Positions 42,740 to 54,580 of a stretch of 64,000 nucleotides of DNA are shown here, piece by piece. Below the pieces are notes generated by a model that made no database searches, was not told the DNA's origin, and was given only the letters and a program-made list of their open reading frames with translations. The translations under genes and the position numbers were made by a program. The stretch is from Ascarosepion bandense (taxonomy: Eukaryota > Mollusca > Cephalopoda > Sepiida > Sepiidae): assembly GCA_037127315.1 (NCBI GenBank), contig JBBBDQ010000224.1, forward strand, positions 7,823,001 through 7,887,000. The letters run 5' to 3'. Numbering within the stretch: the first letter of the stretch is position 1; each line of letters opens with the position of its first letter.

Positions 42740-44456
42740 TAACGGTGCAGAGGTAAAGAGTCTGAGCAGGACAAATAAAGCAGACATGCATAAAGAGATA
42801 AGAGAACGGACAGGACAAAAAACCTGCTCCTCGACAATGTGCATAAAATCCAAGGATGAAACGCTAATATTGGAGGAAGAGGAAACGCTTTAGCGATGAG
42901 GAAGAATATATAAAAGATCTTTTCCACAACCGGAGAGAGCAACCGAGAATACACAAGAATGAGTACGAACCGGAAATATCAAAATCCGAAGTGGAAGCTG
43001 CAATGGCGAAACTGAACAGAAACAAGCAGTTTGCCCAGACGGCATTATAATAGAGCTGCTGATAGCCCTGGAAGAATTCGGTATTGAGAAAATTACAGAA
43101 ATAATAAATGAAATATATAATAATGCAAGTCGATTTTTATAGCACTGTCTGAGAAACCAGGTGCAGATGAGTGCGAACTACACCGAACTATCAGCTTACT
43201 GAGTCACATTACAAAACTGATTGCCCGAATCCTGATGCGAGAAGCAAAATCAGGCCAGAGATATGACAGCAACAGTGCGGGTTTGTCAAAGACACTGGAA
43301 CAAGGAACGCCATATTTGTGATTAGGATCCTCTCCGAAAGGGCAATACAAATGAAGAAGGATTTGTACCTATGTTTTATTGATTATGAGAAAGCATTCGA
43401 CAAAACACGCCACAAAGAATTGATGGAGATGCTCAGCAGTCTCGACATTTTGAGGAAAGACATCAGAGTAATTAAAAATCTCTACTGACAGCAAACTGCC
43501 TGCATACGGACAGGTAACGAGTTCAGCGAATTTACAAAGATAAAAAGGATATATAACAAAGACGTGTTTTTTCACCGGATCTGTTCAACTTGTACAGCGA
43601 GTATATTTTGAGGACTATAAATACTATGCCAGGATTTTTAATCGGAACCATAATTTGAACAACATAAGGTATGCAGATGATACAGTGCTGATGGCAGACA
43701 CAGAAAGGAAACTACAAGACATCCTACAGAAGGCAGCTGAAGAGAGTGATAAGAAAGGACTACAAATAAACTACAAGAAAACTGAATGCATGGTTATCAG
43801 CAAAAAGAACAGCCCAAAATTCCAAATACATGTGGGGGATACTAATTTAAATTTCTAGAAATTGTTCTAACAGGAGATGGAAAGTGCGATACAGAAATCT
43901 GAAGGCGAATTGGCATGGCGAAGGAAGCGTTCCAGAAGCTGAGTAAAATATTAAGAAACAGGAAACTCACTAGAAACAAAGAAGATAGTACTAGATAGTA
44001 CTAGATTGCTATGTGATATCAGTTCTTCAATACGGCAGTAAATGTTGGACAATATCATCGAAGATGAAGGAAAAACTTGAAGCAGCGGAAATGTCGTTCT
44101 ACAGAAGGATGCTGCGGATACCATGGACTGAGCATGTGAGCAATAATAAGGTGTTGGAAAGAATGGCAACGAAAAGAAAATTAATAGTGAGCATCAGGAA
44201 GAAACAACTGAAGTTCCTGGGACATGCAATGAGGAAGGAGGGCTTGGAGAACCTGATACGTACAGGCCAGATAGAGGAAACAAGACAGAGGAAAGCAGCA
44301 GATAACATATTTGAAGAGCTTGAGCAGGTGGATGACAGAACGGGGTTTGCTCGATGTAACAGGAGAAAGCGTGCTAATAATCATCAGGGATAGTGAGACG
44401 TGGAAAGCCATGATCGCCTACGTCCTGAAAGAACAGGGCACATAGAAGAAGAAGCA
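42740..44456 (+). mobile_element. (GAA)n-tailed non-LTR retrotransposon, 5' truncated and decayed
   Basis: The longest copy of its family here. Reverse-transcriptase motifs appear in order in several frames, the C-terminal domain is nearly intact, and the end runs into agaagaagaagcag. No endonuclease domain remains at the 5' side, so APE or other type cannot be read from this copy. The clade is not resolved; similar C-termini are widespread in mollusc and other invertebrate genomes, as far as I know. Confidence 0.75.
42920..44395 (+). pseudogene. Reverse transcriptase of the (GAA)n-tailed family, multiply frameshifted
   Basis: Pieces in order: EYEPEISKSEVEAAMAKLNR; CPDGIIIELLIALEEFG; motif A LCFIDYEKAFDKTRHKEL (about 43365); DVFFHRICSTCTASIF or, in the next frame, VFSPDLFNLYSEYILRTIN (motif B region); and motif C IRYADDTVLMAD (43665), with both aspartates present. 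Next are INYKKTECMVISKKN, a shift, then VLQYGSKCWTISSKMKEKLE, FYRRMLRIPWTEHVS, KKQLKFLGHAMRKEGLEN and a stop at 44393. At least five frameshifts or stops separate them. The 126-codon frame at 44013-44393 is the intact C-terminal part. Confidence 0.8.
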
Positions 44457-45299
44457 GGAAAGATAAAATTGACAATATGCATTCTAATTCTTGCAGAGGT
44501 AGTTTGTAACCTCTTTGCAGAAAGTCAATACATCTATTGGTAAATAAAGCAATGCAGGTAGTCTCGCTTTGGTTAAAAATCAGTCCAAGAAAAAATTATT
44601 ATTGAATTCAAAAGTAAAAGTGGAAACCACTGTTCTTGCTAACAACAGATAAAATAAAAAAATTACTAACGATCTCGCTTGAAATCTCACACAAAAGCTT
44701 GCCAAAATATTTCTGGCACGCAAGCTGCAAGAATGATTGCCTCCAGAATATTGTTAATATTTTAAACGCCGTTTCTTAAATACACTGGTATGTGTGCGTA
44801 AATTCAGTATAGAAATATAAGCAGAAATAAGCTTGTTTGTATATAGATTTTTTAGGAAAAACAGGAATCATGATAAGTAGCCAGTAACTTACACACGACG
44901 GATGAACAACGAGAAAACATTTTTTACTATATAACTGTAACTGCCACAGTGACATTTCTTTCACGATCGCTTACACTGTAACCTAGGGTGTCAATGTTAA
45001 AAAGCAAGGGCTAAAATCATTGATATCAGCAGTGACATTCTGGAAATGTGACATCGTCGCAAACTGCCGCCAGCTAGAATGACATTTGTGATTTCTCATA
45101 AGTTACCTGAAAAATGTCGCAGAATATAGCACTAATGTTAAACAACAAGCAAGGGGAATTTCATTTAAAATTTTCACGATGTCAGTACGTAAATATCATT
45201 ATTTTTATCATCACTATTCATTTTGAATATGCATAGCTATAATTTTACCTTTTAACTGTAACTGTTTCATATTAACATTTGGATTTAAACCTAAAGCAA
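44457..45299. other. No recognised gene
   Basis: The short minus-strand frame 44776-44964 has no motif. Nothing else was seen. Confidence 0.5.
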
Positions 45300-45455
45300 A
45301 CGAGAGGATCTCGGCTAGGAAGGAGAAATCGGAGAGCGGAGTTCGAATTCCAGTTGAAAACGTAGCATTCACTAAGGCGCAAATACCCTTGGGAAAGATA
45401 TGAATTTGTCTCTTCTACAAATGTCGCCCAAAGCGTGTGTCACGTATGACAACGA
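45300..45455 (+). mobile_element. tRNA-derived SINE (copy 5 of 7), internally deleted
   Basis: The head is partly present (ggatctcggctaggaagg), then a near-consensus B-box gagttcgaattccagttg, then cattcactaaggcgcaaata and gggaaagatatgaatttgtc. The sequence then jumps to the 3' end (gtgtcacgtatgacaacgat). The central 130 or so bases are missing. Confidence 0.7.
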
Positions 45456-45503
45456 TTGAGTAAAGAAAAAAGAACTGTCCTTTCGACTGAGTAAAGAAAA
45501 ATT

Positions 45504-45533
45504 ACTGTACTTTCAACACCTTGAAAGTACAGT
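45504..45533. repeat. 13-bp perfect hairpin with 4-base loop
   Basis: actgtactttcaa and its exact complement flank cacc. A gactgagtaaagaaaa word occurs just before it and near-identically 30 bases earlier, so the hairpin seems to be part of a local duplication. Confidence 0.7.
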
Positions 45534-46005
45534 TATTGACAAATATATTATGTGAAAAGATAACTGATTTTATTATTATTTCGATGATTATTTATATCCG
45601 TTTAAAAAATTTTCAAATGAAGGGGCTCTTCAGGGTGTAGGTGGTCATGGCTGTCAACATTTCTTTTTTATTGTCTATGTATTACTATGATTTAGAGAAG
45701 ATAGTGAAGTTGCATGTCTCACTGTTTTGAAGTCATAGTTTTACTTCTTAGTCTGATTACCGCCGAAGGCTAGAGAGTCCAGTCTACTATGTAATGTAAC
45801 CAATGGCTAAATAGGGAGAAAATACAAATCCATGCCTTTCTCAGGGTATTTTTGTAAAAAACACAAGGAGGAGTTGCTGTTAAAATTGTTAAAATGAAGA
45901 GATTTGATATTGATGAAGGAGGAAGTGGTTGGGAGTAAACACTTGGAATGTCAAGAGGATAAATAACAATTAACTCTTGACTAGAATAGTTTAAAACTAA
46001 TGTTC
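45534..46005. other. No recognised gene; a few coding-like codons
   Basis: A short frame near 45893 starts MKRFDIDEGGSGWE and stops at once. It is hydrophilic and close to the coding-like segment on the right, but too short to call. Confidence 0.35.
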
Positions 46006-46165
46006 AGGTAAAGATGCTGCAGAGTCGGAAATAAACCAACCACCACAAGAACACGTTAATGATATGACAACTTCAAAAGAAGGATTGAACAACTCTAGCT
46101 CAGATGCGAAAGGAATACTCGATTATTTGTCCAGTCAAACTACTGTAAAGATTAAGCGGGAATGA
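46006..46165 (+). other. Coding-like segment, possible exon or pseudoexon
   Basis: An open stretch preceded by a plausible acceptor (aatgttcag) gives KDAAESEINQPPQEHVND, then SKEGLNNSSSDAKGILDY and SSQTTVKIKRE before a TGA. The acidic and polar composition, poor in Ile, Phe and Lys-runs, differs from translated AT-rich background. No domain is recognisable and no partner exon was found nearby. Confidence 0.25.
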
Positions 46166-46668
46166 AGGAATCAGTTAGTGTTAGAGTGTTAGATTGGAAA
46201 GACAATTTTCCAGCATCTTTACCAATGTATACATACTTTACAATGCATATCTGAGTCCTACTTGAAGTTTGGAGTGAAAAACCAATAGCCTCATTAGGCG
46301 AGCAGCCGTTTACCATTGTTTTCAAGTAAATGCTTAATTATAACATGATGCATGAAAAGATATAAATACATTTCCTGATTTGTGAAAGTTATTGTCAATA
46401 TCTTTATGTTGATACTTAAATTATATTTAAGAGATATTGTTTCGTAAATATTGTTTATTAGATATCTCATATAATGCACGACATGAAACTTCATAAAATG
46501 TACAAATAAAATGTCATCTTCCTAAATGAAGAACCAAATCGAAGTGAGGAATGCCTGATTAGTCAATCAATATCGTCAATCCTAGTCTAAACCGAACCTG
46601 TAAAACAGCTGTAAGAAAAAAACTGACTAAAGGCAATACAGAGAAAAAGGCTTGTATGTGGATGACAA

Positions 46669-46736
<68 letters not shown>

Positions 46737-47399
46737 ATGTATGAATGTGTGTGTGCAAGGGGCTATATTTTGCCTACGTTTTCTAAAAATTCCTTTTTAA
46801 TGAACATTTTTAAAATTGGTATTATGAAGACAAGGAAGCAGAAAAAAGTAAGAAATAAAAACATTTTAGTCTGGAATCGATTAAATTTTAAAACGCATAG
46901 AGCACCGAATTTAATGTAATTTGAAATCTTTTCATTTAAAACTTTTAAGAAATAAGATATATTGTCGAAAAGTCGACTTTTTGCAGTTTAGAAGAGTCGT
47001 AGAGATTATGTAATGTATTGGTGTGTGAAGCCAATCAATAAATTTACAATATCTTTTTCATATAAATTCTTAAAAAATTGAAGAAATTATTGAAAAGTAG
47101 GTTGTTTTTTTTTTGCAATTTAACTTTTTTTCTAGTTGTGAAACCAAATTTTGCAAAAATTAAGTAACTTAATTTTTTAATATTTTTTTTTAAATTAAAG
47201 AGGTGGATAGAGATTATTTAGGGCTCTCATAAACTTTTTATGCGCGTGTAAAAGCAAATGTGGCAGGGTTTATTTTCTGTATTTAAATAGATAAAGTATT
47301 TAAAATTGAATTTCTTAGGAATTTTACATCAATAAGCTAGGATGTAAATTTTAATCTATTACACTTACTATAGCACATGTTACATGCTTAGTGCTGACT
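46166..47399. other. AT-rich DNA with an (AT)n(GT)n tract
   Basis: No gene is recognised. About 46670-46731 holds AT then GT repeats, which produce a poly Val-Cys frame. The rest is AT-rich. Confidence 0.6.
46670..46731. repeat. (AT)n(GT)n microsatellite
   Basis: About eight AT units followed by about 23 GT units. Confidence 0.97.
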
Positions 47400-47419
47400 A
47401 TATTTGTTCAATACGGGGA

Positions 47420-47720
47420 TTATTGGCCATGGATGAATCTTTACCGGTGGATCCATTGCTGCCAGTTGATATCCGCTGCACTGTTTCACCAAGTTTTCTA
47501 TGTCTTAGTCTACCCTTGGCCAATAAGTATAGCTTCTCATTAAAGAGTTCATTCTCGAAATCCCTGGGTGGCCAGTGTGAAATTCTTTCAGAATTTCCTT
47601 TTGCAGAATACCCGGCATTACAACTCTATCTGCGTATAGCAATACCTGTTCGCAGATTGAAAACAGTGACTCACTAATTCCTTTTTTAGTTTTCTCGATC
47701 AACCAGACTTGCTTTTTCAT
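47420..47720 (-). pseudogene. Integrase zinc-binding domain of the minus-strand gypsy element
   Basis: The frame gives VVMPGILQKEILKEFHTGHP, then GISRMNSLMRSYTYWPRVD, a stop, DIENLVKQCSGYQLAAMDPP and PWPIIP. This is the H-x4-H...C-x2-C integrase finger: the paired histidines of FHTGHPG are present, the first Cys of QCSGC is present and the second is Tyr. No D-D-E core follows. The plus-strand 97-codon frame across this segment is a shadow. Confidence 0.7.
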
Positions 47721-48570
47721 TTTTTTAATGAAATCATCGTTCTCCGCTGCTTTTTCACATCTTCTAACGTAACCAGTAGTTCTCTAATATAATTGTGTTG
47801 CATAAAGACCCGACAATTCATTCGTCTCTTAGCGCCGCTATTACTGTTTCTTCAGATGGTTCCGTATATTCAGGTATCAATCTTGATAACCCATCGGCGT
47901 GACATAGCTTCTTTGAAGGCACATAATCTATTTTGAAATTATAATTAAATAAAATTATACCCCAACACTGTAGTCGATTTGCCGTGCGAGTTGGTATACC
48001 TTTTTTATTTCAAATATTGATAACAGCAGTTTGTGGTTTGTTTGTAGAATAAACACTATTTCGTATAGAAACCTGTAAAATGTTTTTTCAGCGTAAATTA
48101 TTGCTAAACACTCTTTTTAGATTTGACTGAAACTTTCAACGTTCTCGAGGCATGTGTTATGTGCTTCGTAGAGCCATTCTCGAATTTATAAAGCAATACA
48201 GTAGCAAGTCCCTCATTACTGGCATCTGCTGCTACAATAATTTTCCTCTTCGGGTCGAAATGCCCTCACGATAGGTTTGCCAATAGCTTTTTATTTTTTA
48301 AAAGCATATTCGCCTTGTTTCGACCATATATACTTTGCGCTCTTTTTCACTAACGTATTTAAAGGAGCTCTCATATCATACATTTTCGGAATATAAATGC
48401 TACAGTAACTTACTAATCCCAAAAAAGCCTGGATTTTAGCCACATTATCAGGTACTGGCATATTTTTATAGCCGCCTCAGCCCTTTCTGGATCCGGTTTT
48501 CTTCTTTTACTCTCAATGATCTGCCCTAAATATTGTCTCTTCTGTAAGAAGAACTCACATCTTTTTGCAC
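47721..48570 (-). pseudogene. Degraded RNase H region of the minus-strand gypsy element
   Basis: This is the space between the reverse transcriptase and the integrase finger. Scattered coding-like words are present on the minus strand, but no frame stays open and no D-A-S-type motif is unambiguous. It is called by position. Confidence 0.4.
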
Positions 48571-49145
48571 TCAGTTAGAGCCTGTATTTCTCAATTCTCT
48601 GAAATACTGCTCTAATAAGCGTTTTGTGTTGGGCCCGGTTTCCCTTTTAACCAAAATATAATCTAAATATGCGATTGCATACTCCATACCAGCCAACATT
48701 GTGTCCATTATTAGATGGAATAGGCTTGGAACTATCTTCAATCCAAACGGAAGACGATTTACTTTAAACATCCCTTTATGCGTGTTTATTGTCAGGTACT
48801 TCGAACATTCTTCACTTACTGTAACTTGAAGGCAAACCTCTGACAAGTCCAACTTTGAAAACACTCTACCTCAGTTTAATTTAATGAATATATCCTCTGG
48901 AGACGGTAGAGGGTACGCATGGTCTTTCAAACAATCATTCAATCCTGTCGAAAAGTCAGCACACACTCTGATTTTTCGGTTTTTCTTTTATATACATATA
49001 TATTTGGAGACGCCCAATTCGAGTAGTCGATTTTTGAAGTTACGCCACTTTTCTCCAACCTTTCAAATTCCTCATTTATTGTGTCTAGTGCCAAAAATGG
49101 TGCTTTTTTCTTTTGTCTAAAAATTGGTTTCATATTTTCTTTCAA
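48571..49145 (-). pseudogene. Reverse transcriptase of the minus-strand gypsy element, catalytic Asp replaced
   Basis: The first piece (to 48939) gives PIFRQKKKAPFLALDTINEE and FERLEKSGVTSKIDYSNWAS. The second gives FSKLDLSEVCLQVTVSEE, NTHKGMFKVNRLPFGLKIVP and YAIAYLDYILVKRE. F-S-K-(I/L)-D-L-S and R-L-P-F-G are classic Ty3/gypsy blocks. The catalytic Y-L-D-D box reads YLDY, so the second aspartate is lost. A frame break separates the pieces. Confidence 0.8.
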
Positions 49146-49493
49146 TTCGACGTTGACTTCTGTTTTTGTGCGCAGACCTAGTCCTTCTGAAATGAAGCGT
49201 GTTAATTCGCTTTTAAAATCCGTAATAAATCTTTCTGTTTTCTTCGTCTTATATTAACTTCTATGACGTTAACTTTGTTACAGAAAGCATTTACCGGTAA
49301 TTTCCATAAGTTTAACAATACGATCCACTCGAAACCAAAGAGGTTTACTGAACCAGATAGCACATACAATTTTGATTTGTGAAATTTCCCCATGAACGAA
49401 ATGTTACATTTTAATTCACCTATTCCTAACACTCCCTAGCAATTTCGTTTGTGTTTGTCAACGACAGGTAACCGATTTTTTCCTATGTTTGCT

Positions 49494-49538
49494 CGTTTAT
49501 TGCTGAGATATCACTTCCTGAATCGAGTAATAATTTTA
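49494..49538 (-). pseudogene. Retropepsin active-site motif of the minus-strand gypsy element
   Basis: The minus-strand frame reads IKLLLDSGSDISAIN, then a stop a few codons on. L-D-S-G-S-D-I is the active-site loop of the aspartic protease. The Asp is present and the rest of the fold is broken. Confidence 0.65.
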
Positions 49539-49599
49539 TGATCTCGTCATTTATTTTTACATTGCGGTACTTTCTTCTTTTATCCTCCTTAATTTCGTT

Positions 49600-50474
49600 T
49601 TTCTACAAAACTACGTTCATCTTTGTTTGCGACTTTGATTTCACTTTTTACCCAACAATGATAACTTCTATAGCCTTCACGCCCACAATTAAAACATATT
49701 TTATCCTTAAAGAAACAATCCTTCTTTATATGCTGTCTTTATCACGAACTGCATATAACTTTTCTTTCTTTATTCTGTATTCACTTCTGTTGTGTTACAG
49801 TTTGTACTCGCGAGATGCTCTTCTTCTCAATCCGAGTATTATCTTTTATTATTTTTATATATCGCTGACATTCTAGTGAGGATTCTTTATCTAATTTCCA
49901 TGTACTTCGATGTCGTTAGACTATGCACAAAAATTAGACACTTGATCATGTCGCATGACAATTCCTTTAATTTAAACGCCTCACACTGCGGCTTAACCAT
50001 ACCTGCATACGTGACAAAATCATTATCTTCTTGTTTTACGATATTTGACACTTGTATGACTATCTCTTTTATCGAACATTTTCGACAAATTTTCTACTTT
50101 TTCTCTGAATGTAATTTCTTCTGGCTTCTTTGGGATAACTAAATTTGCGTATTTTGTATTTTTTCTATTCCCAACCTCTGCAATAATACGGTTATTTTTT
50201 TCCTAGTCGGATCATTGCTCACATCTTTTTGTAAATATTGTTTCAAATCTAGGAAAATAAGCGGGAAACGTTGAACCACTGTCAGGGTCGTATATAAATT
50301 TAGAGAGTGAATTCCTAATTCGTTCAGCAGAAAAAATCTACCACCCGGTTCTTTTGTTGTCCTTGATAAGGCGTCTTCCCAAAGTGATTTATTGTTTTTG
50401 CCTGTTTTTTTACCTTTCTTGTTGCTGCAAAAGTTATTGTTGCTATTGTTGGAATTGTTGCTGTAATGTGACAT
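49600..50474 (-). pseudogene. Gag-like region with a mutated zinc knuckle
   Basis: The 111-codon open frame 50139-50474 starts with an Asn/Ser-rich segment and contains LWEDALSRTTKEPGGRFFLL and NDPTRKKITVLLQRLGIEK. Downstream (49655-49696) is CFNCGREGYRSYHC, a C-x2-C-x4-H-x4-C knuckle in which the His is Tyr. A broken second knuckle (QHIKKDCFF) lies before it. Between them the frame is broken repeatedly. The plus-strand frames 49538-49876 and 49792-50142 are shadows. Confidence 0.55.
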
Positions 50475-50795
50475 GTAGCATCTCAGTTAAATCCGCAATT
50501 TGTTCCATTCTGCCAACGTAACCACAAAAATGTTTGCTCCAATTTATGTATACAATAAAATCTTCTAAGTCCAAACAAGAGGGGATTTCTTACTTTCTGA
50601 AAGCGCTGCACAATTATTTTTTCTTTTCTAATGTTCCTCCTTAATAAGCGTTAAAACAAAAAATGAGGGGAAAATTATTTCTGTAAGTGTCGAACGAGTC
50701 TTTCTAACGTTCTTCCTTAGTAAGTGTTGTCAACTGTATTATTATTTCTTTTTAGTCATGTGAAGTCATTTCGAATTCTCGCCTCCAACTGATAT

Positions 50796-51020
50796 GTCCC
50801 GGAAAGAAATATATATATTATTCCAAGTAGCTAAGTGGTTTTGGCAAATGTAACCGGGTAGGACAATCTAGCAAGTAGCTATAATAGACCGGTACTCGTC
50901 GTAGTCGTATGCTTAGGCGTAGGCTTATGCAATATGCGTAGTCTTATGCAATATGCGTAGTCAATAGACGCTCCAATAGGCGTAGTTCTACTGTATTTTT
51001 GGATGACATCAGCCAATCAT
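50796..51020 (-). repeat. Possible LTR remnant of the minus-strand gypsy element
   Basis: The stretch lies where the 5' LTR would be, right of the putative primer-binding region. It is not repeated on the other side of the element, so this is a positional guess. It contains two perfect tandem 19-mers (50924-50942 and 50943-50961, cttatgcaatatgcgtagt) and related gcgtag words around them. Confidence 0.3.
50924..50961. repeat. Two perfect tandem 19-bp units
   Basis: cttatgcaatatgcgtagt occurs twice head to tail. Shorter relatives (aggcgtagg, aggcgtagt) flank it for about 100 bases. Confidence 0.9.
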
Positions 51021-52359
51021 ATTACTGTGAAGTGGAACCAAGGTGTATACATATTCATTACATCATAATGTCAATAGATTTTAATTTATTTTATTGTTTA
51101 AAGCAAAAATCTAATCTCATATTTGAACAGAGTAATTACAAAATATAAAACCATGTTCTTTCTAGAAATTTTCTATATTTTCTAATTCAAAATACCCCAA
51201 TGACTTTTGATAGTTATAAGGACTTTTCTTGACCTTGTAAGATGTTCTATTCTCGATTATTTATGGCTGTCTAGTGTTGGAAGTTCAAACTCTATCAAAG
51301 TAACTGTTCATAGATATTTACGATCACGCGGTCAGAAGATTTATTTACTATATTTTGAAACTGATAATATCCACACGTTCCAGACATTTTGAATAAGCAA
51401 TGTTGTAACTTGTTCCCAACACTATAATTAAAACCCATTGCGTTTGATAATGGGTTGCAGGTGATTCAAACAGAATTCTTTGCTGGATAATCTTCTAACC
51501 TTACTGGTCTGCTTTTCAAAAATTGAACAAATTATAACGGTATGCCAGAACTCTGTGTCTGTTCAACTTGTCAATCGTTCACGATTTTTTATGAATGCTG
51601 ACCAGTTTAAGAAATGGATTTTACCGTTTTTTGTTTTTGTTTTTGTTTTTTTTTGTTTTGTTTTTTTTTGTTTTTTTGTTATTGGCGGTTCGACTTCTAC
51701 TGGTTGTATCAATATTTTGTCACATTTATTGCTTTACAAATGTGATTTTTGCTCATGTGTTTTTTTTTATCGTACAAATCAGATGTGTTAGCATAATACA
51801 ATCTGAATTAGATGCAAGATATTTTTTCTGTTTTTTACTTTACAAGTAAAATTGTATAGTCACACAGTTCTCAGTTGACTGTGGAAATTTCAATTTTGGT
51901 TACATTTGATCCTGACTTTGTAAAATAATTATATTATTTTTCTTTTTATCACAATGAAATAATTGCGATTATAATATATGTTTATCGAATTCAGAATTTC
52001 AGTAAGATAATGGTTAATTACTTATGAAATATCTTTCTATACTATGCTTATATTCTTATATTCTTTTATTTCTTCGACAATGATTGTTTTTTTTAATTAT
52101 AATTCTTGTTTGCAATTTGCGCTTACTTTATTATTTTTCAATGATATGTATCTTCACAACTGTCCAGATTTCTTCTTTAGCTGTGAATTGCCATGACTTC
52201 TAGTGAATGATAGTCGAATGAATTAGCTTTGGCTTCTGTGAGACTATCTATCAATCAAGGCTAAAGAACCTAAACTACTCTTTATAACACATAACAAGGA
52301 GTGTGTAAAGAAAATAGAATCATAATATTTCCAGCGGTATCAATGAGAAAATGAATGCA
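51021..52359. other. No recognised gene
   Basis: T-rich DNA with TTTTTG runs (about 51628-51680) that create Phe-rich frames. No motif or repeat of note was seen. Confidence 0.55.
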
Positions 52360-52650
52360 ATAGATTGAAATTTGAACACTGGTCGCTGATTTCTCATTCT
52401 GCACGTTTACGTTTTACAATCCCAATTAAAATCCTCGCAAATACCCTTAAGAAAGGTATCAATTTATCTCTCTTCTGTTCCAGCTATGGGTTAAATAGCA
52501 GGAAAGATTGGATTCTAAGCCTTCGTTGGCAACCAGTCTACTTCTAAAAGTAATGCCAACCAACTGCGGAAAATCTTCTGCTCAGTCAGTCAAATCTTTT
52601 TCGAACCATGATCGTCCAAGCTTGTATCACGTATGACATTTAAATGAGTA
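52360..52650 (+). mobile_element. tRNA-derived SINE (copy 6 of 7)
   Basis: The body order is as in the other copies: caaatacccttaagaaaggt, ccagctatgggttaaatagc, ggaaagattggattctaagc, cttcgttggcaaccagtcta, cttctgctcagtcagtcaaa and aaccatgatcgtccaagctt, ending tatcacgtatgacat. The tRNA-like head is diverged beyond clear A or B boxes. Confidence 0.75.
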
Positions 52651-53752
52651 ACTTTTACACAACCCACGCAAAATTCTTATTATCTCTGTTCATTTAAATG
52701 TTCATTTAATTCTTAGTTTTTTATTTATACTTCCACCAAATTGAAATGAATAATCTTTTGTTTACAACACTCTATACACATGTACCACATTGGACAACTA
52801 GGACTATTTTTAGATGTTTTCAGAAATTCACGAATATTCACATATGTCAATTCTGTGCATATGAATGTTGTGCATTTTCTTTGCACAGAAATTAGTATAA
52901 ATATTCGCATGGTGAGGTATGTATTTTAGCCCTTCAAATCACAATCAATAAAAGATGATAGAAGTGAAATACTTGCTCGTTCGTTTGCTTTCTCCTTTTT
53001 CACCGGTTGGATTTACATTTACCTTTGTTGATAGACAGATCGTGAAATGGTAGGGATATATATATATATTTGTAATTAAGAAAATACTTCATCCGAATTT
53101 AGGGAAGATAAGATTGGTATTAAGCTAAATAAAGATTTCATAAATAAATAAAACATTCATAAGAATACCAGTAAACCGCGTAAACGTATCCTAAAAATGG
53201 CGCTAAAAATAACTCGTCAAAATAAACGGCTTCGTAAAGTACCATTTATTATTATTATTTGCATTGTCATAAATTCTTTTGTTTGTTTAAATTAAAACCG
53301 TGTAAATTTTTTAGTTAAATTCTTATAAGTTATACAATTATAATGCTACTTTATAAGTTTAAACTATATTAAGTTAGATAAAATAAATACAGCTTTTAAT
53401 TTTCTAAAAGTATTTAAAGTTAAATGAAAGAAAGTATTATTAAAACTTAATCACTTTGTCTACACGAAAATGTGTAGTTTTATTTTCCTTATTGTAGCAG
53501 GTGCTGCTATAAAATTCACCATGAATTTCGTCTAGACATGATGAATGGCAGCGGAAAATGGTTAAAATAATATTTATTTTCAATGTTTTTTTCTGAAAGG
53601 AAGAAAAACCAGCTGTACGTTGAATGGTAGGAGGTCGGTCGGTCGGTCGGTACAATAAATAAACTCAAAAGCAGTAATACGCTTACATACCCAAATGCAC
53701 AACGATGCACACGCACGCACCCACAGACACACACACGCGCGCACAAATCCAC

Positions 53753-53800
<48 letters not shown>

Positions 53801-54439
53801 TTCAGAGCAATGGATTTTTTTAATCCGACAATATTTTTTTTATTTATAGTAATAAACCCGCACACACGTACTCACGCATATCTCTATATGTATATGTGTG
53901 TATAGGTATAGGATCTTCCATTAAGACAGATCAAAGTTAGCAGTAATTAAAACAGTGCTATTGGTAAAATTTCAATATTGAATCATGTTATTTAAGTCAA
54001 GGTAATTATGTGTGAAAAATGATATCGCCCAAATGTCCACTAAGGATTCGGCGGTAGATGGTGAAAATTTTCGAAGACGTTTCTGTATCGTTGCTTCACG
54101 ATCTCACCAATGCGCACTATTATTTCAACTTTTAATTGTTTAATTGCTGTGGTTTGTTGGCATACTTTGGAAATGACCTCCAATGAAAGAAATTTAAAGG
54201 CATCACTGTTTCGAGAAATTATGCGACTGGGAACTTCTCATTCAATAAAGCCATTGTTGCTTTGCCCGTGTGACATGTGGCGCAATTCTGTTTGAACCAC
54301 AAATCTTTGACATCCATAGAATTCAATTCAGGCTATAACTGACATCTCTTAAATAACATAATCTATTACTGAAATCAATAAAATGTCACCAACAACAGTT
54401 TTATTTACTGCTATCTTCGATCAGTCTTAACGGAAAACG

Positions 54440-54444
<5 letters not shown>
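52651..54444. other. No recognised gene; simple repeats
   Basis: (GGTC)n at 53633-53651, CA-rich DNA near 53700, (AT)n at 53757-53797 and short (GT)n-like runs are present. Frames on both strands are by-products of these or AT-biased. No motif was seen. Confidence 0.55.
53757..53797. repeat. (AT)n microsatellite
   Basis: About 20 AT units. Confidence 0.95.

Positions 54445-54519
<75 letters not shown>
54445..54519. repeat. (AT)n(GT)n microsatellite
   Basis: About 16 AT units followed by about 20 GT units with a TCTG interruption. Confidence 0.96.
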
Positions 54520-54523
<4 letters not shown>

Positions 54524-54580
54524 GTATGTTTCAACGAAGTAAATTTAAAGTATGTGAATGTATATCAACTTTTGAGTAAA

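Larger units (their letters stand above)
47400..50795 (-). mobile_element. Ty3/gypsy LTR retrotransposon, decayed and 3' truncated
   Basis: On the minus strand the order is a gag-like region, one zinc knuckle, protease, reverse transcriptase, a poorly preserved RNase H region and the integrase zinc-binding domain. That is the pol order of Ty3/gypsy. The integrase catalytic core is missing. The sequence leaves the element near 47400 and no 3' LTR is found. A plausible primer-binding region sits at about 50770-50792, where sequence like agttggaggcgag follows a candidate LTR end. It is related to the element at 58601-63047 but clearly a different copy, with stops and shifts throughout. Confidence 0.75.

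Noticed and set aside
47384..47677. 97-codon plus-strand ATG frame
   Set aside because: It is antisense to the integrase zinc finger of the minus-strand gypsy element.
49538..50142. Hydrophobic plus-strand frames that look like membrane proteins
   Set aside because: They are antisense to the gag and zinc-knuckle region, and the hydrophobicity follows from complementing Lys/Asn-rich codons.
51480..51849. Phe-rich plus-strand frames
   Set aside because: They arise from TTTTTG and T-runs and have no other support.
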